Origin: Pseudomonadota bacterium
Lineage (GTDB): Bacteria > Pseudomonadota > Alphaproteobacteria > Rhizobiales > Beijerinckiaceae
Assembly: GCA_023426505.1 (NCBI GenBank)
Contig: JAFAAP010000256.1
Span: forward strand, 8,041-72,040
Reading direction: 5' to 3'
DNA length: 64,000 bases
A program made the translations under genes and the position numbers. The notes beneath the pieces were generated by a model, which saw only the letters and a program-made list of their open reading frames with translations, was not told where the DNA came from and searched no databases. Of this stretch, positions 25,993-37,063 are shown one piece after another; the first letter of the stretch is position 1; the number at the start of each line of letters is the position of its first letter.

Positions 25993-27594
25993 ATGAAGAA
26001 ATCAGCCCTTTTCGCAGCCATCTGCGTTCCGGCTTTCCTGGCAGCGGCCCCGCTGGCGGCCAAAACCCTCGTCTACTGCTCCGAGGGCAGCCCGGAGAAC
26101 TTCTACCCCGGCGTCAACACCACGGGCACGTCGTTCGACGCGAGCGAGCAGATCTACAACCGCATCGTCGAGTTCGAGCGCGGCGGCACCAAGGTGAACC
26201 CGAGCCTCGCCGAGAAGTGGGACGTCTCCGCTGACGGCACGGTCTACACCTTCCACCTCCGCAAGAACGTGAAGTGGCACTCCAACAAGAACTTCAAGCC
26301 CACCCGCGACATGAACGCCGACGACATCGTGTTCATGTTCGAGCGTCAGTGGAAGGAAGACAATCCGTACTTCAAGGTCACCAGCCCGAACCACTCCTAC
26401 TTCAGCGACATGGGCATGCCCAAGCTCCTGAAGTCGGTCGAGAAGGTCGACGACTCCACCGTCCGCGTGACCCTGAACCAGCCTGAGGCGCCGTTCCTGG
26501 CGAACCTCGCCATGATGTGGGCGAGCGTCCAGTCCAAGGAATACGCCGACGCGATGCTCAAGGCCGGCACCCCCGAGAAGATCGACCAAGAGCCGATCGG
26601 CACGGGCCCGTTCTCCCTGGTGCAGTACCAGAAGGACGCCATCATCCGCTACAAGGCCTTCCCCGAGTACTGGGCCGGCAAGGCGAAGCTCGACGACCTC
26701 GTGTTCTCGATCACGCCGGATGCCTCCGTGCGCTGGGCGAAGCTCCAGAAGGGCGAATGCCACGTCATGCCGTACCCGAACCCGGCTGACCTCGAAGCGA
26801 TGAAGAAGGACACGAACGTCCAGATCCTCGAGCAGCCCGGCCTGAACATCGGCTACCTCGCCTACCAGACCACCAAGAAGCCCTTTGACGACGTGCGCGT
26901 CCGCAAGGCCTTCAACATGGCCATGAACAAGAAGGCCATCGTCGACGCGGTGTTCCTCGGCAGCGGCGTTCCGGCCAAGAACCCGATCCCGCCGTCCATG
27001 TGGTCGTACAACGACTCCGTGAAGGAAGACGAGTACAACCCGGACGCCGCCAAGAAGCTCCTGGCGGAAGCCGGCTACCCGAACGGCCTCGAGACCGACC
27101 TCTGGGCCATGCCGGTCCAGCGTCCCTACAACCCGAATGCGCGCCGCATCGCCGAGCTCATGCAGGCCGACCTCGCCAAGATCGGCGTGAAGGCCGAGAT
27201 CAAGAGCTTCGAGTGGGGCGAGTACCGCAAGCGGGCCCAGGCCGGCGAGCACCAGATGGCGCAGCTGGGCTGGACGGGCGACAACGGCGACCCGGACAAC
27301 TTCCTGCACACCCTGCTCGGTTGCGCCTCGGCGCAGTCGGCCTCCGGCTCGAACATCGCCAAGTGGTGCTACAAGCCCTTCGACGATCTCGTGACGAAGG
27401 CGAAGGTCACGACCGATCAGGCCGAGCGCACGAAGCTCTACGAGCAGGCTCAGGTGATCTTCAAGGAGCAGGCTCCCTGGTTCACCGTGGCTCACGCGGT
27501 TCAGCTGAAGCCGGTCCGCAAGGAAGTCGTGGACTTCAAGCTCTCGCCGTTCGGCCGCCACACCTTCTACGGCGTGGACCTCAAGGGCAAGTAA
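25993..27594 (+). CDS. dppA: dipeptide-type ABC transporter periplasmic binding protein
   Basis: 533 residues, signal peptide about 1-23 (ending LAAK-TLVYCSEG). The mature protein is a class C (SBP_bac_5) binding protein: LVYCSEGSPENFYPG start, EKWDVSADGTVYTFHLRKNVKWH, QEPIGTGPFSLVQYQKD and DDVRVRKAFNMAMNKKAIV blocks are typical of DppA. It captures di- or tripeptides, or in some homologues heme or 5-aminolevulinate. ATG at 25993; an in-frame run upstream to 25753 lacks family sequence. Heads dppABCDF; an intrinsic terminator-like hairpin follows it. Confidence 0.9.
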   Translation: MKKSALFAAICVPAFLAAAPLAAKTLVYCSEGSPENFYPGVNTTGTSFDASEQIYNRIVEFERGGTKVNPSLAEKWDVSADGTVYTFHLRKNVKWHSNKNFKPTRDMNADDIVFMFERQWKEDNPYFKVTSPNHSYFSDMGMPKLLKSVEKVDDSTVRVTLNQPEAPFLANLAMMWASVQSKEYADAMLKAGTPEKIDQEPIGTGPFSLVQYQKDAIIRYKAFPEYWAGKAKLDDLVFSITPDASVRWAKLQKGECHVMPYPNPADLEAMKKDTNVQILEQPGLNIGYLAYQTTKKPFDDVRVRKAFNMAMNKKAIVDAVFLGSGVPAKNPIPPSMWSYNDSVKEDEYNPDAAKKLLAEAGYPNGLETDLWAMPVQRPYNPNARRIAELMQADLAKIGVKAEIKSFEWGEYRKRAQAGEHQMAQLGWTGDNGDPDNFLHTLLGCASAQSASGSNIAKWCYKPFDDLVTKAKVTTDQAERTKLYEQAQVIFKEQAPWFTVAHAVQLKPVRKEVVDFKLSPFGRHTFYGVDLKGK

Positions 27595-27613
27595 GCCTCA
27601 ACACCCAACCCGT

Positions 27614-27646
27614 GGCGGAGCGGCCTTGGCGCCGCTCCGCCTTTTT
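27614..27646 (+). terminator. terminator/attenuator between dppA and dppB
   Basis: Perfect 11-bp stem (27614-27624 with 27631-27641), 6-base loop, then TTTTT at 27642-27646. Placed between the first and second genes of one operon, it should stop a fraction of transcripts and so keep the binding protein more abundant than the membrane subunits. Confidence 0.85.
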
Positions 27647-27657
27647 ACATTGAACCG

Positions 27658-28668
27658 ATGCTCCGCTTCATCCTCACCCGCGTCAGCCTCGTCATCCCGA
27701 CCTTCATCGGGATCACGCTGCTCGCCTTCTTCCTCATCCGGCTCGTCCCAGGCGACCCGATCGAAACCCTCGCGGGCGAGCGCGGCATCGATCCCGCCCG
27801 CCACGAGCAGCTGCGCAAGGAATACGGCTTCGACAAGCCGGTCATCGTTCAATACGGCATCTATCTCGGTCGTGTGCTGCAGGGCGATCTCGGCAAGTCC
27901 ATGATCACGCAGGAGCCGGTCCTGAGCGAGTTCAGCGCGCTGTTCCCGGCCACCATCGAGCTGGCGCTGTGCGCGATCCTGTTCGCGCTCCTGATCGGAC
28001 TTCCGGCCGGGATCATCGCGGCCATCCGACGAAATTCCATCTTCGACCATGGGGTGATGGGCATATCCCTCACGGGCTATTCCATGCCCATCTTCTGGTG
28101 GGGCCTGATCCTCATCCTGGTGTTCTCGGTGCAGCTCGATCTGACCCCCGTCTCGGGCCGCATCGACGTGCTCTACTACATCGAGCCGGTCACCGGATTC
28201 CTGCTGATCGACACTCTGCTGTCGGACGAGGAAGGCGCCTTCTGGTCGGCCGTCAAGCACCTGATCCTGCCCACCATCGTGCTCGGCACCGTGCCGCTCG
28301 CGGTCATCGCCCGCATGACCCGCTCGGCGATGCTCGAGGTCCTGGGCGAGGACTACATCCGCACCGCCAAGGCCAAGGGCCTCTCCCGGTTCCGGGTCGT
28401 CGCGCTGCATGCCCTGCGCAACGCGCTGATCCCCGTCGTCACCGTCATCGGCCTCCAGATCGGCGTGCTGTTCACCGGCGCGATCCTGACCGAGACGATC
28501 TTTTCCTGGCCCGGTGTCGGCAAATGGCTCATCGACGCCATCTTCCGGCGCGACTATCCCGTCCTCCAGGGCGGCGCGCTCCTGCTCGGCGTCGTCGTCA
28601 TGGGCGTGAACCTGCTCGTCGACCTCACCTATGGCCTCATCAATCCGCGCATCAGGCACAACCGATGA
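27658..28668 (+). CDS. dppB: dipeptide-type ABC transporter permease DppB
   Basis: 336 residues, six predicted membrane helices. N-terminal MLRFILTRVSLVIPTFIGITLLAFFLIRLVPGDP is the signature opening of DppB/OppB permeases; the EAA loop is present (VLGEDYIRTAKAKGLSRFRVVALHALRNALIPV). Forms the channel with DppC. Stop overlaps the dppC start by 4 bp. Confidence 0.92.
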   Translation: MLRFILTRVSLVIPTFIGITLLAFFLIRLVPGDPIETLAGERGIDPARHEQLRKEYGFDKPVIVQYGIYLGRVLQGDLGKSMITQEPVLSEFSALFPATIELALCAILFALLIGLPAGIIAAIRRNSIFDHGVMGISLTGYSMPIFWWGLILILVFSVQLDLTPVSGRIDVLYYIEPVTGFLLIDTLLSDEEGAFWSAVKHLILPTIVLGTVPLAVIARMTRSAMLEVLGEDYIRTAKAKGLSRFRVVALHALRNALIPVVTVIGLQIGVLFTGAILTETIFSWPGVGKWLIDAIFRRDYPVLQGGALLLGVVVMGVNLLVDLTYGLINPRIRHNR

Positions 28669-29576
28669 CCGCTGAAACCATGGAAGCACCTGCCGTCGCC
28701 GCGCCGACGGCCACCCCGCCCCACCCCCTGCGCGAATTCTGGGGCTACTTCAGCGCCAATCACGGCGCCGTGGCTGGCCTCGTGATCATCATCGCGGTGG
28801 TGCTGGTGGCGCTGCTGGCCGACGTGCTGGCGCCGCACTCGCCCTACGTCACCGACACGTCGATCGCCCTGAAGCCGCCGTTCTGGCAGGAGGGTGGATC
28901 GCTCGCCTATCCGCTCGGCACCGATCCGATCGGCCGCGACATCCTCTCGCGCCTGATCTACGGCGCGCGGCTGTCGCTGCTCATCGGCATCATGGTGGTG
29001 ACGATCTCGATCGTGGCCGGCACGGTTCTCGGCCTCGTGGCGGGCTTCTTCCGCGGCCTGACCGAGATCTTCATCATGCGCCTGATGGACATCATCCTGA
29101 CGCTGCCGAGCCTGCTGCTCGCCATCGTGATCGTCGCGGTGCTCGGCCCCGGCCTGATGAACTCCATGCTGGCGGTCGCGCTGGTGATTTTGCCCCATTA
29201 CGTGCGTCTTGCCCGCGCGGCCGTGATCACCGAAACGTCCAAGGACTACGTGATGGCGGCCCGCGTCAGCGGCGCCGGCACGGCGCGGCTGATGTTCAAG
29301 GAGGTGCTGCCCAACTGCACGGCGCCCCTCATCGTGCAGGCCTCGCTCGGCATCTCGACCGCCATCCTGGACGCGGCGGCGCTCGGCTTCCTCGGCCTCG
29401 GCGCGCAGCCGCCCTCGCCCGAATGGGGCACCATGCTGGCCGATGCCCGCGAGTTCGTGCTCCGTGCCTGGTGGGTCGTGACCTTCCCGGGTCTGGCGAT
29501 CCTCGTCACGGTGCTTGCCTTCAATCTTCTCGGGGATGGTCTGCGCGACGCCCTCGATCCCAAACTGAAGCGCTAA
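28665..29576 (+). CDS. dppC: dipeptide-type ABC transporter permease DppC
   Basis: 303 residues. An Ala/Pro-rich cytoplasmic N-terminus (1-28), one helix (about 38-58), then the OppC periplasmic stretch ending YPLGTDPIGRDILSRLIYGARLSL, and five further helices with EAA loop SKDYVMAARVSGAGTARLMFKEVLPN. LGTDxxGRD is diagnostic of DppC/OppC. The ATG at 28665 overlaps the dppB stop; longer in-frame readings run through dppB and are rejected. Confidence 0.92.
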   Translation: MTAETMEAPAVAAPTATPPHPLREFWGYFSANHGAVAGLVIIIAVVLVALLADVLAPHSPYVTDTSIALKPPFWQEGGSLAYPLGTDPIGRDILSRLIYGARLSLLIGIMVVTISIVAGTVLGLVAGFFRGLTEIFIMRLMDIILTLPSLLLAIVIVAVLGPGLMNSMLAVALVILPHYVRLARAAVITETSKDYVMAARVSGAGTARLMFKEVLPNCTAPLIVQASLGISTAILDAAALGFLGLGAQPPSPEWGTMLADAREFVLRAWWVVTFPGLAILVTVLAFNLLGDGLRDALDPKLKR

Positions 29577-29580
29577 AACC

Positions 29581-31580
<2,000 letters not shown>

Positions 31581-31627
31581 GCATCGGGCGGCGCGACCCG
31601 CCAGCGATAGTCCAAGAATCGTGAGAG

Positions 31628-31662
31628 GAGCTGGCTGCACACTGCTGGAGCCAGCTCTTTTT
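31628..31662 (+). terminator. intrinsic terminator of dppABCDF
   Basis: Perfect 9-bp stem GAGCTGGCT (31628-31636) / AGCCAGCTC (31649-31657), 12-base loop, then TTTTT at 31658-31662. It lies between the dppF stop and the convergent AI-2E-family gene. Confidence 0.88.
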
Positions 31663-31666
31663 CCAT

Positions 31667-33712
31667 TCAAGCGGGCAGAGGCAGACGCTCGCCGGACGCC
31701 ATGCTCTTGTCGGCCTGCTGGTTGGCCTTGGCCGAGCGGACTGCGTCCGACCTCTCCTCCGCGCTCGTCGCGACCTTGAGGCAGCATCTCACGCCTTCGC
31801 GCAGGGACACGACGTAATAGTCCGCGCCGATCGTGCCGCGAAGCGCCTCGTCCTGCAGCACCTTGTCGTCGGAGGGCCACAGGCCCACCAGGATCGGCAC
31901 GTTCGGAACCTGCTTGCGCAGCCGCCTCAGGAGGAAGCGCAGATGCGCCGGGGTGCCGCCGATCTCGAGATAGCAGACGCACACCATCTGCACGCCCGTC
32001 GCATCGAGATTGGCGATCGCCGTCCGCGACACCTCGGCGTGCGGAACGGTGCGGGTGCCCAATCTGTGCTTGCCCAGGAGCTGGGCCAGCATGTCGGCGG
32101 CCGCATCGTCGAGGAGCCCGCGTCCGGCGATGCACAGGACCGCACCGGGGACCGCCCAAGCATCGGGGATCAGGTCCTCCCGCGGCTTCGGCTCGACCGC
32201 CGGCTCCTTGATGTCCGGCTTGGCATTCTCCGGTGACGCTACAGGCTCGGCTTCCGTCTCCTTCGGCTCCGGTTCGACGTCGTCATGGGCCGAGAGGTCG
32301 TGCACCAGGGCCTGCGCCACGGTCTTCACCTGCTCGAGCTGATGGCCTGTGAGCACGCCCCGGTTGGCGTCGTTGGCGGCGAGCTGAAGGCCCTTGAGGG
32401 CGACCTCGTCGTAATAGGAGGTGAGCGAGCGTTCCTTGAGCAGGAGCTCCGCGGATTCGAGCGCCTCGTCGGGATCGCCCGCCAGCATGCGCTGGTAGAG
32501 GTTCTCGGCCGGCGTCAGGGCCGGCCGGTCGCCCAGCAGCACGTCCAGGAACTCCAGCCGTTCCACGTGCCGACCGAGCACCACGAGGCAGAGGGTCAGT
32601 GGCGTCGCGATGAGAAGGCCGACAGGTCCCCAGAGCCAGGTCCAGAAAATGGCCGAGATCACGACCGAGAACGGCGAGAGGCCGGTGCTCTGCCCGTAGA
32701 CCAAGGGCTCGACCACGTGGCCCATCAGCGGTTCGCTGATCAGGAAGAGCGCGATGGTCATGAGGACCATCGACCAGCCCGGATCGACGGCGGCTGCGAG
32801 CAGGATCGGGAAGGCGGCCGCCAGGAACGAGCCGATATAGGGCACGAACCGGAGCAGGGCCGTGAAGACGCCCCAAAGGGCCGGGCTCGGCACGCCGATC
32901 AGCCAGAGCCCGATCCCGATGAAGACGCCGAAGGCGGAATTGAGGGCGAGTTGGGTCAGGAAGTAGCGGCTGAGCCGCCGCGCCGCGTCGTCCATGGCGG
33001 CCGTGGTGCGGTGCAGGTCGGTCGAGCCGAACAGCCGGATCATGCGGTCGCGCAGATCCTCCCGCTGCAGGAGGATGAAGATGAGGACCACGAACACGAT
33101 GCCGGTGGTCGCCAGCGGATGGAGCAGCGGCAACGCGATGTTGCGGGCGATCTCGAGCGGGGTCGGCTCCCGCTCGTGCACCTCGACCGGGAGCGGGCCG
33201 GGTTCGGGAACAGGCGCCGGCGCAGGAGCCGCGGAAGACGGCGCCTGGGCCGGAGGCGGCGTTTCGGAGTTCTCCTTCGGCTCCTCCTTCACGGCAGTGT
33301 TGAACTGCTTCCACAGGGACGGCAGGTGCCCGATCGTGCCCGAGCGCAGCGAGCCGACCTTCTCGCGGATGGTGGTCTGATAGCGAGGCAGATCGGTGGC
33401 CAGCCCGGCGACCTGATAGCCGATCACGGTCCCCAGGCCTCCGATGACTCCGAGGGTGACGAGAACCGCGATGATCACGGACGGCACCCTCCCCAGACGC
33501 CAGCGCCTCAGGAGCTCCACGAAGGGCGCGAGCACAAAGGCCAGCAGGATGGCGAGCACGACCGGAAGGAACACGTCCTGGCCGATATAGAGGGCGGCCA
33601 GGACCACCACCCCGACCGCCAGGGTCATCAAGCCGCTGATGCCTGGGACGCCCGGGGGCTGGACCTCGGTTTCTGGGGGCGGCACGGGCGTCGGCGCAAC
33701 GGGCATGAACAT
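31667..33712 (-). CDS. AI-2E family (PerM-like) membrane protein with C-terminal Rossmann-like extension
   Basis: 681 residues, about twice the usual 340-380. Membrane part: helices near 28-95 and 200-395, with SRYFLTQLALNSAFGVFIGIGLWLIGVP and the PLVYGQSTGLSPFSVVIS block typical of the family; a Pro/Ala-rich periplasmic or loop insert lies at about 150-180. From about 400 the protein is soluble: a helical part, an acidic Pro-rich linker (about 495-535), then a domain (about 540-640; PGAVLCIAGRGLLDDAAADML, VQMVCVCYLEIGG, LRFLLRRLRKQVPNVPILVGLW) whose pattern resembles cobalamin-binding-type folds but lacks the DxHxxG cobalt motif. Family members export AI-2, act as Na+/H+ antiporters, or are uncharacterised. 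Confidence 0.82.
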   Translation of the reverse strand: MFMPVAPTPVPPPETEVQPPGVPGISGLMTLAVGVVVLAALYIGQDVFLPVVLAILLAFVLAPFVELLRRWRLGRVPSVIIAVLVTLGVIGGLGTVIGYQVAGLATDLPRYQTTIREKVGSLRSGTIGHLPSLWKQFNTAVKEEPKENSETPPPAQAPSSAAPAPAPVPEPGPLPVEVHEREPTPLEIARNIALPLLHPLATTGIVFVVLIFILLQREDLRDRMIRLFGSTDLHRTTAAMDDAARRLSRYFLTQLALNSAFGVFIGIGLWLIGVPSPALWGVFTALLRFVPYIGSFLAAAFPILLAAAVDPGWSMVLMTIALFLISEPLMGHVVEPLVYGQSTGLSPFSVVISAIFWTWLWGPVGLLIATPLTLCLVVLGRHVERLEFLDVLLGDRPALTPAENLYQRMLAGDPDEALESAELLLKERSLTSYYDEVALKGLQLAANDANRGVLTGHQLEQVKTVAQALVHDLSAHDDVEPEPKETEAEPVASPENAKPDIKEPAVEPKPREDLIPDAWAVPGAVLCIAGRGLLDDAAADMLAQLLGKHRLGTRTVPHAEVSRTAIANLDATGVQMVCVCYLEIGGTPAHLRFLLRRLRKQVPNVPILVGLWPSDDKVLQDEALRGTIGADYYVVSLREGVRCCLKVATSAEERSDAVRSAKANQQADKSMASGERLPLPA

Positions 33713-33878
33713 GTCTCTCCGGCCGCAGGACTCCGATCGGCCTCCACGACAACGTCAAAGGCCGCGGATCGATCCTTGGCCGTAAGGAGAAGCCGATTCC
33801 TGGGACCTTTTGCCGTCTCGGAGAACGTGAGCCCGTCACCATCTTAAGGTTTTCAGCAGTCTTATCCGCATTCCGCCC

Positions 33879-34667
33879 ATGTCGATCTCCAGACGTAACC
33901 TCCTCATCGGGGCGGCTGTCGCCGCCTCTCCCGTCGCCCGTGCCCAGGAAGGAAAGCCGAGCCTCATGCCTCTCGTAGAACAGCGCCAGAGCTTCAGGAG
34001 CGGCGGAAGGGCCATTGCCGTCGAGACTTTCCAGGAGGGCGGCTCCGCACCCCGCCCGGCCGTGCTCATGCTGCACGGGGCCGACGGGCTGAGCGGCCAT
34101 GGCCAGTACCGCGAGGGCGCCCGCAGCGTCGCGAGGGCAGGCTACCAAGTCCACCTCGTCCACTATCTCGACCGGACCGGCGAGAGGCGCGCCTCCTTCA
34201 GCACCCTGTTCCAGAACTTCCAGCCCTGGATGGAGACGGTCCATGACGCGCTCGCGTGGGCATCGGGCCATGCCGGGACCGATCCGAAGCGCATCGGCAT
34301 CGTCGGCATCTCGCTCGGCGCGGCCTTGGGCCTCGCTGTGTCGAGCGCGGAGCCGCGCATCAGGGCGCTGGTGAACTATTTCGGCCCGCTTCCCCAGGGA
34401 GCGATCGCGAAGGACGCACGGCTTCCGCCGACCCTGGTGCTGCATGGCGGCATGGACCCGATCGTTCCCGTCTCGAATGCCTATGCGATCGAAGCCCTTC
34501 TGCGGCAGCAGAACGTGCCGCACGAGGTGAAGATCTATCCGGAGCAGGCCCATGGATTCCGCGGCGAGGCCGAGCGGGACGCCACCCGGCGCTCGCTCGC
34601 TTTCCTCCGGCGCCACCTCGGCTCCGGCCAGGCCGACGACTCGACGGCTCTTCCGATGAACGGATGA
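33879..34667 (+). CDS. dienelactone hydrolase family alpha/beta hydrolase, probably exported
   Basis: 262 residues. The N-terminus SISRRNLLIGAAVAASPVARAQ looks like a Tat signal, implying periplasmic export. The hydrolase core has nucleophile Ser in GISLGAALG (classic dienelactone hydrolase has Cys), Asp in HGGMDPIVP, and His in EQAHGF; the oxyanion strand is VLMLHGADGL. Esterase or lipase-type activity on small substrates is likely; the exact substrate is unknown. Divergent from the AI-2E-family gene over 166 bp and 47 bp ahead of the oligopeptidase gene. Confidence 0.78.
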   Translation: MSISRRNLLIGAAVAASPVARAQEGKPSLMPLVEQRQSFRSGGRAIAVETFQEGGSAPRPAVLMLHGADGLSGHGQYREGARSVARAGYQVHLVHYLDRTGERRASFSTLFQNFQPWMETVHDALAWASGHAGTDPKRIGIVGISLGAALGLAVSSAEPRIRALVNYFGPLPQGAIAKDARLPPTLVLHGGMDPIVPVSNAYAIEALLRQQNVPHEVKIYPEQAHGFRGEAERDATRRSLAFLRRHLGSGQADDSTALPMNG

Positions 34668-34714
34668 CGCCGCTAAGAATGAACGCCCCGAACGAGTGAG
34701 GACAACGAGAGACC

Positions 34715-36790
34715 ATGACGGCACCTGCTTCGACTCCCGCGGACAACCCTCTCCTTCGTCCCTGGACGGGCCCTCATGGGCTCCCTCCGTTCGAGAGCAT
34801 CGCGCCCGACCATTTCAGGCAGGCCTTCGACACGGCGCTTGCCGAGCAGAAGGCGGAGATCGCAGCCATCGCGGATGCCGCGGACGCGCCGACCTTCGCC
34901 AACACGGTCGAGGCGATGGAGCGCAGCGGACAGGCCCTGAAGCGGGTCGGAGGCGTGTTCTTCAACCTCGCCGGGTCCCATACGAACGATGCCATCCAGG
35001 CCATCGAGCGGGAGATGGCTCCCGTGCTTGCGAAGCATCGCAACAGCATCTTCATGAACGAGACGCTGTTCCGGCGCGTCGACGAACTCCACCGCCGCCG
35101 CGAGACCCTCGGCCTCCATGCCGAGCAGGCGCGGGTGCTCGACCGCTACCACACGATCTTCGTGCGCGCGGGCGCACGGCTCGGGCCCGACGAGAAGAAG
35201 CGCCTCGCGGCGATCACCGAACGGCTGGCATCCCTTGGCACCCAGTTCTCGCAGAACGTGCTTGCCGACGAGAAGTCCTACCGACTGGTCCTCGACGGCG
35301 AAGCCGATCTCGCCGGCCTTCCGCCGTTCCTGGTCGAGGCGGCCGCGCAGGCCGCAGAGGACGCGGGCCTGAAGGGCAGGCACGTCATCACGCTGTCGCG
35401 CTCCAGCATCGAGCCGTTCCTGCAGTTCTCAAGCCGCCGCGACCTGCGCGAGCAGGCCTTCAAGGCCTGGGCGGCGCGCGGCGACGCGGGCGGCGCGACC
35501 GACAACAAGGCCATCATCGCCGAGATGGTGGTGCTTCGGGCCGAACGGGCGAAGCTCCTGGGCTACGAGACCTTCGCGGAGTTCAAGCTCGCCGACACGA
35601 TGGCCAAGACGCCGGAGGCCGTTCTCAACCTCCTCAACGAGGTCTGGACGCCGGCGCGCCGGAGGGCCCAGGAGGAGCGCGACGACCTGCAGGCGCAGGC
35701 CCAGGCGCAGGGCGACAACATCGAGATCGAGCCGTGGGACTGGCGCTACTATGCGGAGCAGGTCCGAAATCGGCAGCACAACCTCGATGAGGCGACGATC
35801 AAGCCGTACTTCCAGCTCAACCGGATCATCGATGCGGCCTTCGACACGGCGCACCGGCTCTTCGGCCTGAGCTTCGAGGAGATCAAGGACTTCCCGCGCT
35901 ACCATCCGGATATCCGGGCCTGGCGCGTGACCGGCTCCGACGGGGCTCCCGTCGGCATCTTCATCGGCGATTATTTCGCACGCAGCTCCAAGCGCAGCGG
36001 CGCGTGGATGAGTGCGTTCCGCTCGCAGGAAAAGCTCACGGGCGACGTGCGCCCGATCATCGTCAACGTGATGAACTTCGCGAAGGGCGGGCCGGGCGAG
36101 CCTTCGCTCCTGAGCTTCGACGATGCCCGCACGCTCTTCCATGAATTCGGCCACGCGCTGCACGGACTGCTCTCGAACGTGACCTATCCGCTGCTCGCCG
36201 GCACGAGCGTCTCGACCGATTTCGTGGAGCTGCCGTCGCAGCTCTACGAGCACTGGCTGTCGCAGCCTGACATCCTGCGCCGCTACGCGACCCACTACCG
36301 GACCGGGGAGCCGATCCCGGAGGAGCTTCTCCAGCGCCTCATGGCGGCGCGCAACTTCAACCAGGGCTTTGCGACGGTCGAATACCTGGCCTCCGCCTTC
36401 GTCGACATCGACCTCCACCGCCTGACCGAACCGAAGGATCTCGATGCGGCCGCGTTCGAGAAGGAGTCCCTCGCCCGGATCGGCATGCCCCGCGAGATCA
36501 TCATGCGGCACCGCACGCCGCACTTCACGCACGTGTTCTCGGGCGACGGCTATTCGTCGGGCTACTACAGCTATCTCTGGTCCGAGGTGCTCGACGCGGA
36601 CGCGTTCAACGCCTTCGAGGAGACGGGCGACGCCTTCGACCGGACGACCGCCGACAAGCTGAAGCGGTTCATCTATTCGGCCGGCAACCTGCGCGATCCG
36701 GCCGAGGCCTACACGGCCTTCCGCGGCCGCCTGCCGTCGCCCGAGGCGCTGCTTGCGAAGAGGGGCCTGTCGGCGACGCCGGCGGCCTGA
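34715..36790 (+). CDS. M3 family metallopeptidase (oligopeptidase A / Dcp-like)
   Basis: 691 residues, normal for M3 oligopeptidases. The zinc site HEFGH lies at 476-480, with the downstream glutamate in FVELPSQLYEHW. Other M3 blocks are LLSFDDARTLFHEFGHALHG, YSSGYYSYLWSEVLDADAF and GNLRDPAEAYTAFRGR. No signal peptide, so cytoplasmic; these enzymes trim peptides of up to about 20 residues. It may process peptides imported by the Dpp system upstream, but the operons are separate. Ends 7 bp before a convergent small gene. Confidence 0.92.
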   Translation: MTAPASTPADNPLLRPWTGPHGLPPFESIAPDHFRQAFDTALAEQKAEIAAIADAADAPTFANTVEAMERSGQALKRVGGVFFNLAGSHTNDAIQAIEREMAPVLAKHRNSIFMNETLFRRVDELHRRRETLGLHAEQARVLDRYHTIFVRAGARLGPDEKKRLAAITERLASLGTQFSQNVLADEKSYRLVLDGEADLAGLPPFLVEAAAQAAEDAGLKGRHVITLSRSSIEPFLQFSSRRDLREQAFKAWAARGDAGGATDNKAIIAEMVVLRAERAKLLGYETFAEFKLADTMAKTPEAVLNLLNEVWTPARRRAQEERDDLQAQAQAQGDNIEIEPWDWRYYAEQVRNRQHNLDEATIKPYFQLNRIIDAAFDTAHRLFGLSFEEIKDFPRYHPDIRAWRVTGSDGAPVGIFIGDYFARSSKRSGAWMSAFRSQEKLTGDVRPIIVNVMNFAKGGPGEPSLLSFDDARTLFHEFGHALHGLLSNVTYPLLAGTSVSTDFVELPSQLYEHWLSQPDILRRYATHYRTGEPIPEELLQRLMAARNFNQGFATVEYLASAFVDIDLHRLTEPKDLDAAAFEKESLARIGMPREIIMRHRTPHFTHVFSGDGYSSGYYSYLWSEVLDADAFNAFEETGDAFDRTTADKLKRFIYSAGNLRDPAEAYTAFRGRLPSPEALLAKRGLSATPAA

Positions 36791-36797
36791 AAAAGAT

Positions 36798-36983
36798 CTA
36801 GACGGACACGGTCGAGGGGCTCGCCGGCACGGGCCCCTCGGCGGGCTTGCCGACGCGCGCCTGCATGGCATTGGGCCTGGGCGTCATCTTCGTCACCGGA
36901 GCAGGACTGCGACGCAGGACGCTCAGCAGGAAAGCCGCCCCTTCGGGGTCGGTCTTCAGGGCTTTGGCATCGAGCACCGGCAT
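36798..36983 (-). CDS. small hypothetical protein
   Basis: 61 residues from the ATG at 36983, with a good AGGGAG site 8 bases upstream; a longer reading to 37127 would lack such a site. The first half (MPVLDAKALKTDPEGAAFLL) is helical and acidic/basic mixed, the second half Pro-rich and basic. I do not recognise a family. It follows galM on the same strand after about 80 bp. Confidence 0.55.
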   Translation of the reverse strand: MPVLDAKALKTDPEGAAFLLSVLRRSPAPVTKMTPRPNAMQARVGKPAEGPVPASPSTVSV

Positions 36984-37063
36984 GGCGGGTCTCCCTGTTC
37001 TTGTTTGGTTTTTAACGAGTCGCAACGCCACTTCATCAACGGTCAAGCTGGCTGCCGGGTTCC

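Noticed and set aside
32283..34724. 813-codon minus-strand frame spanning the AI-2E gene and its neighbour
   Set aside because: Frame-shifted shadow of the AI-2E gene that also crosses the divergent promoter and the hydrolase gene.
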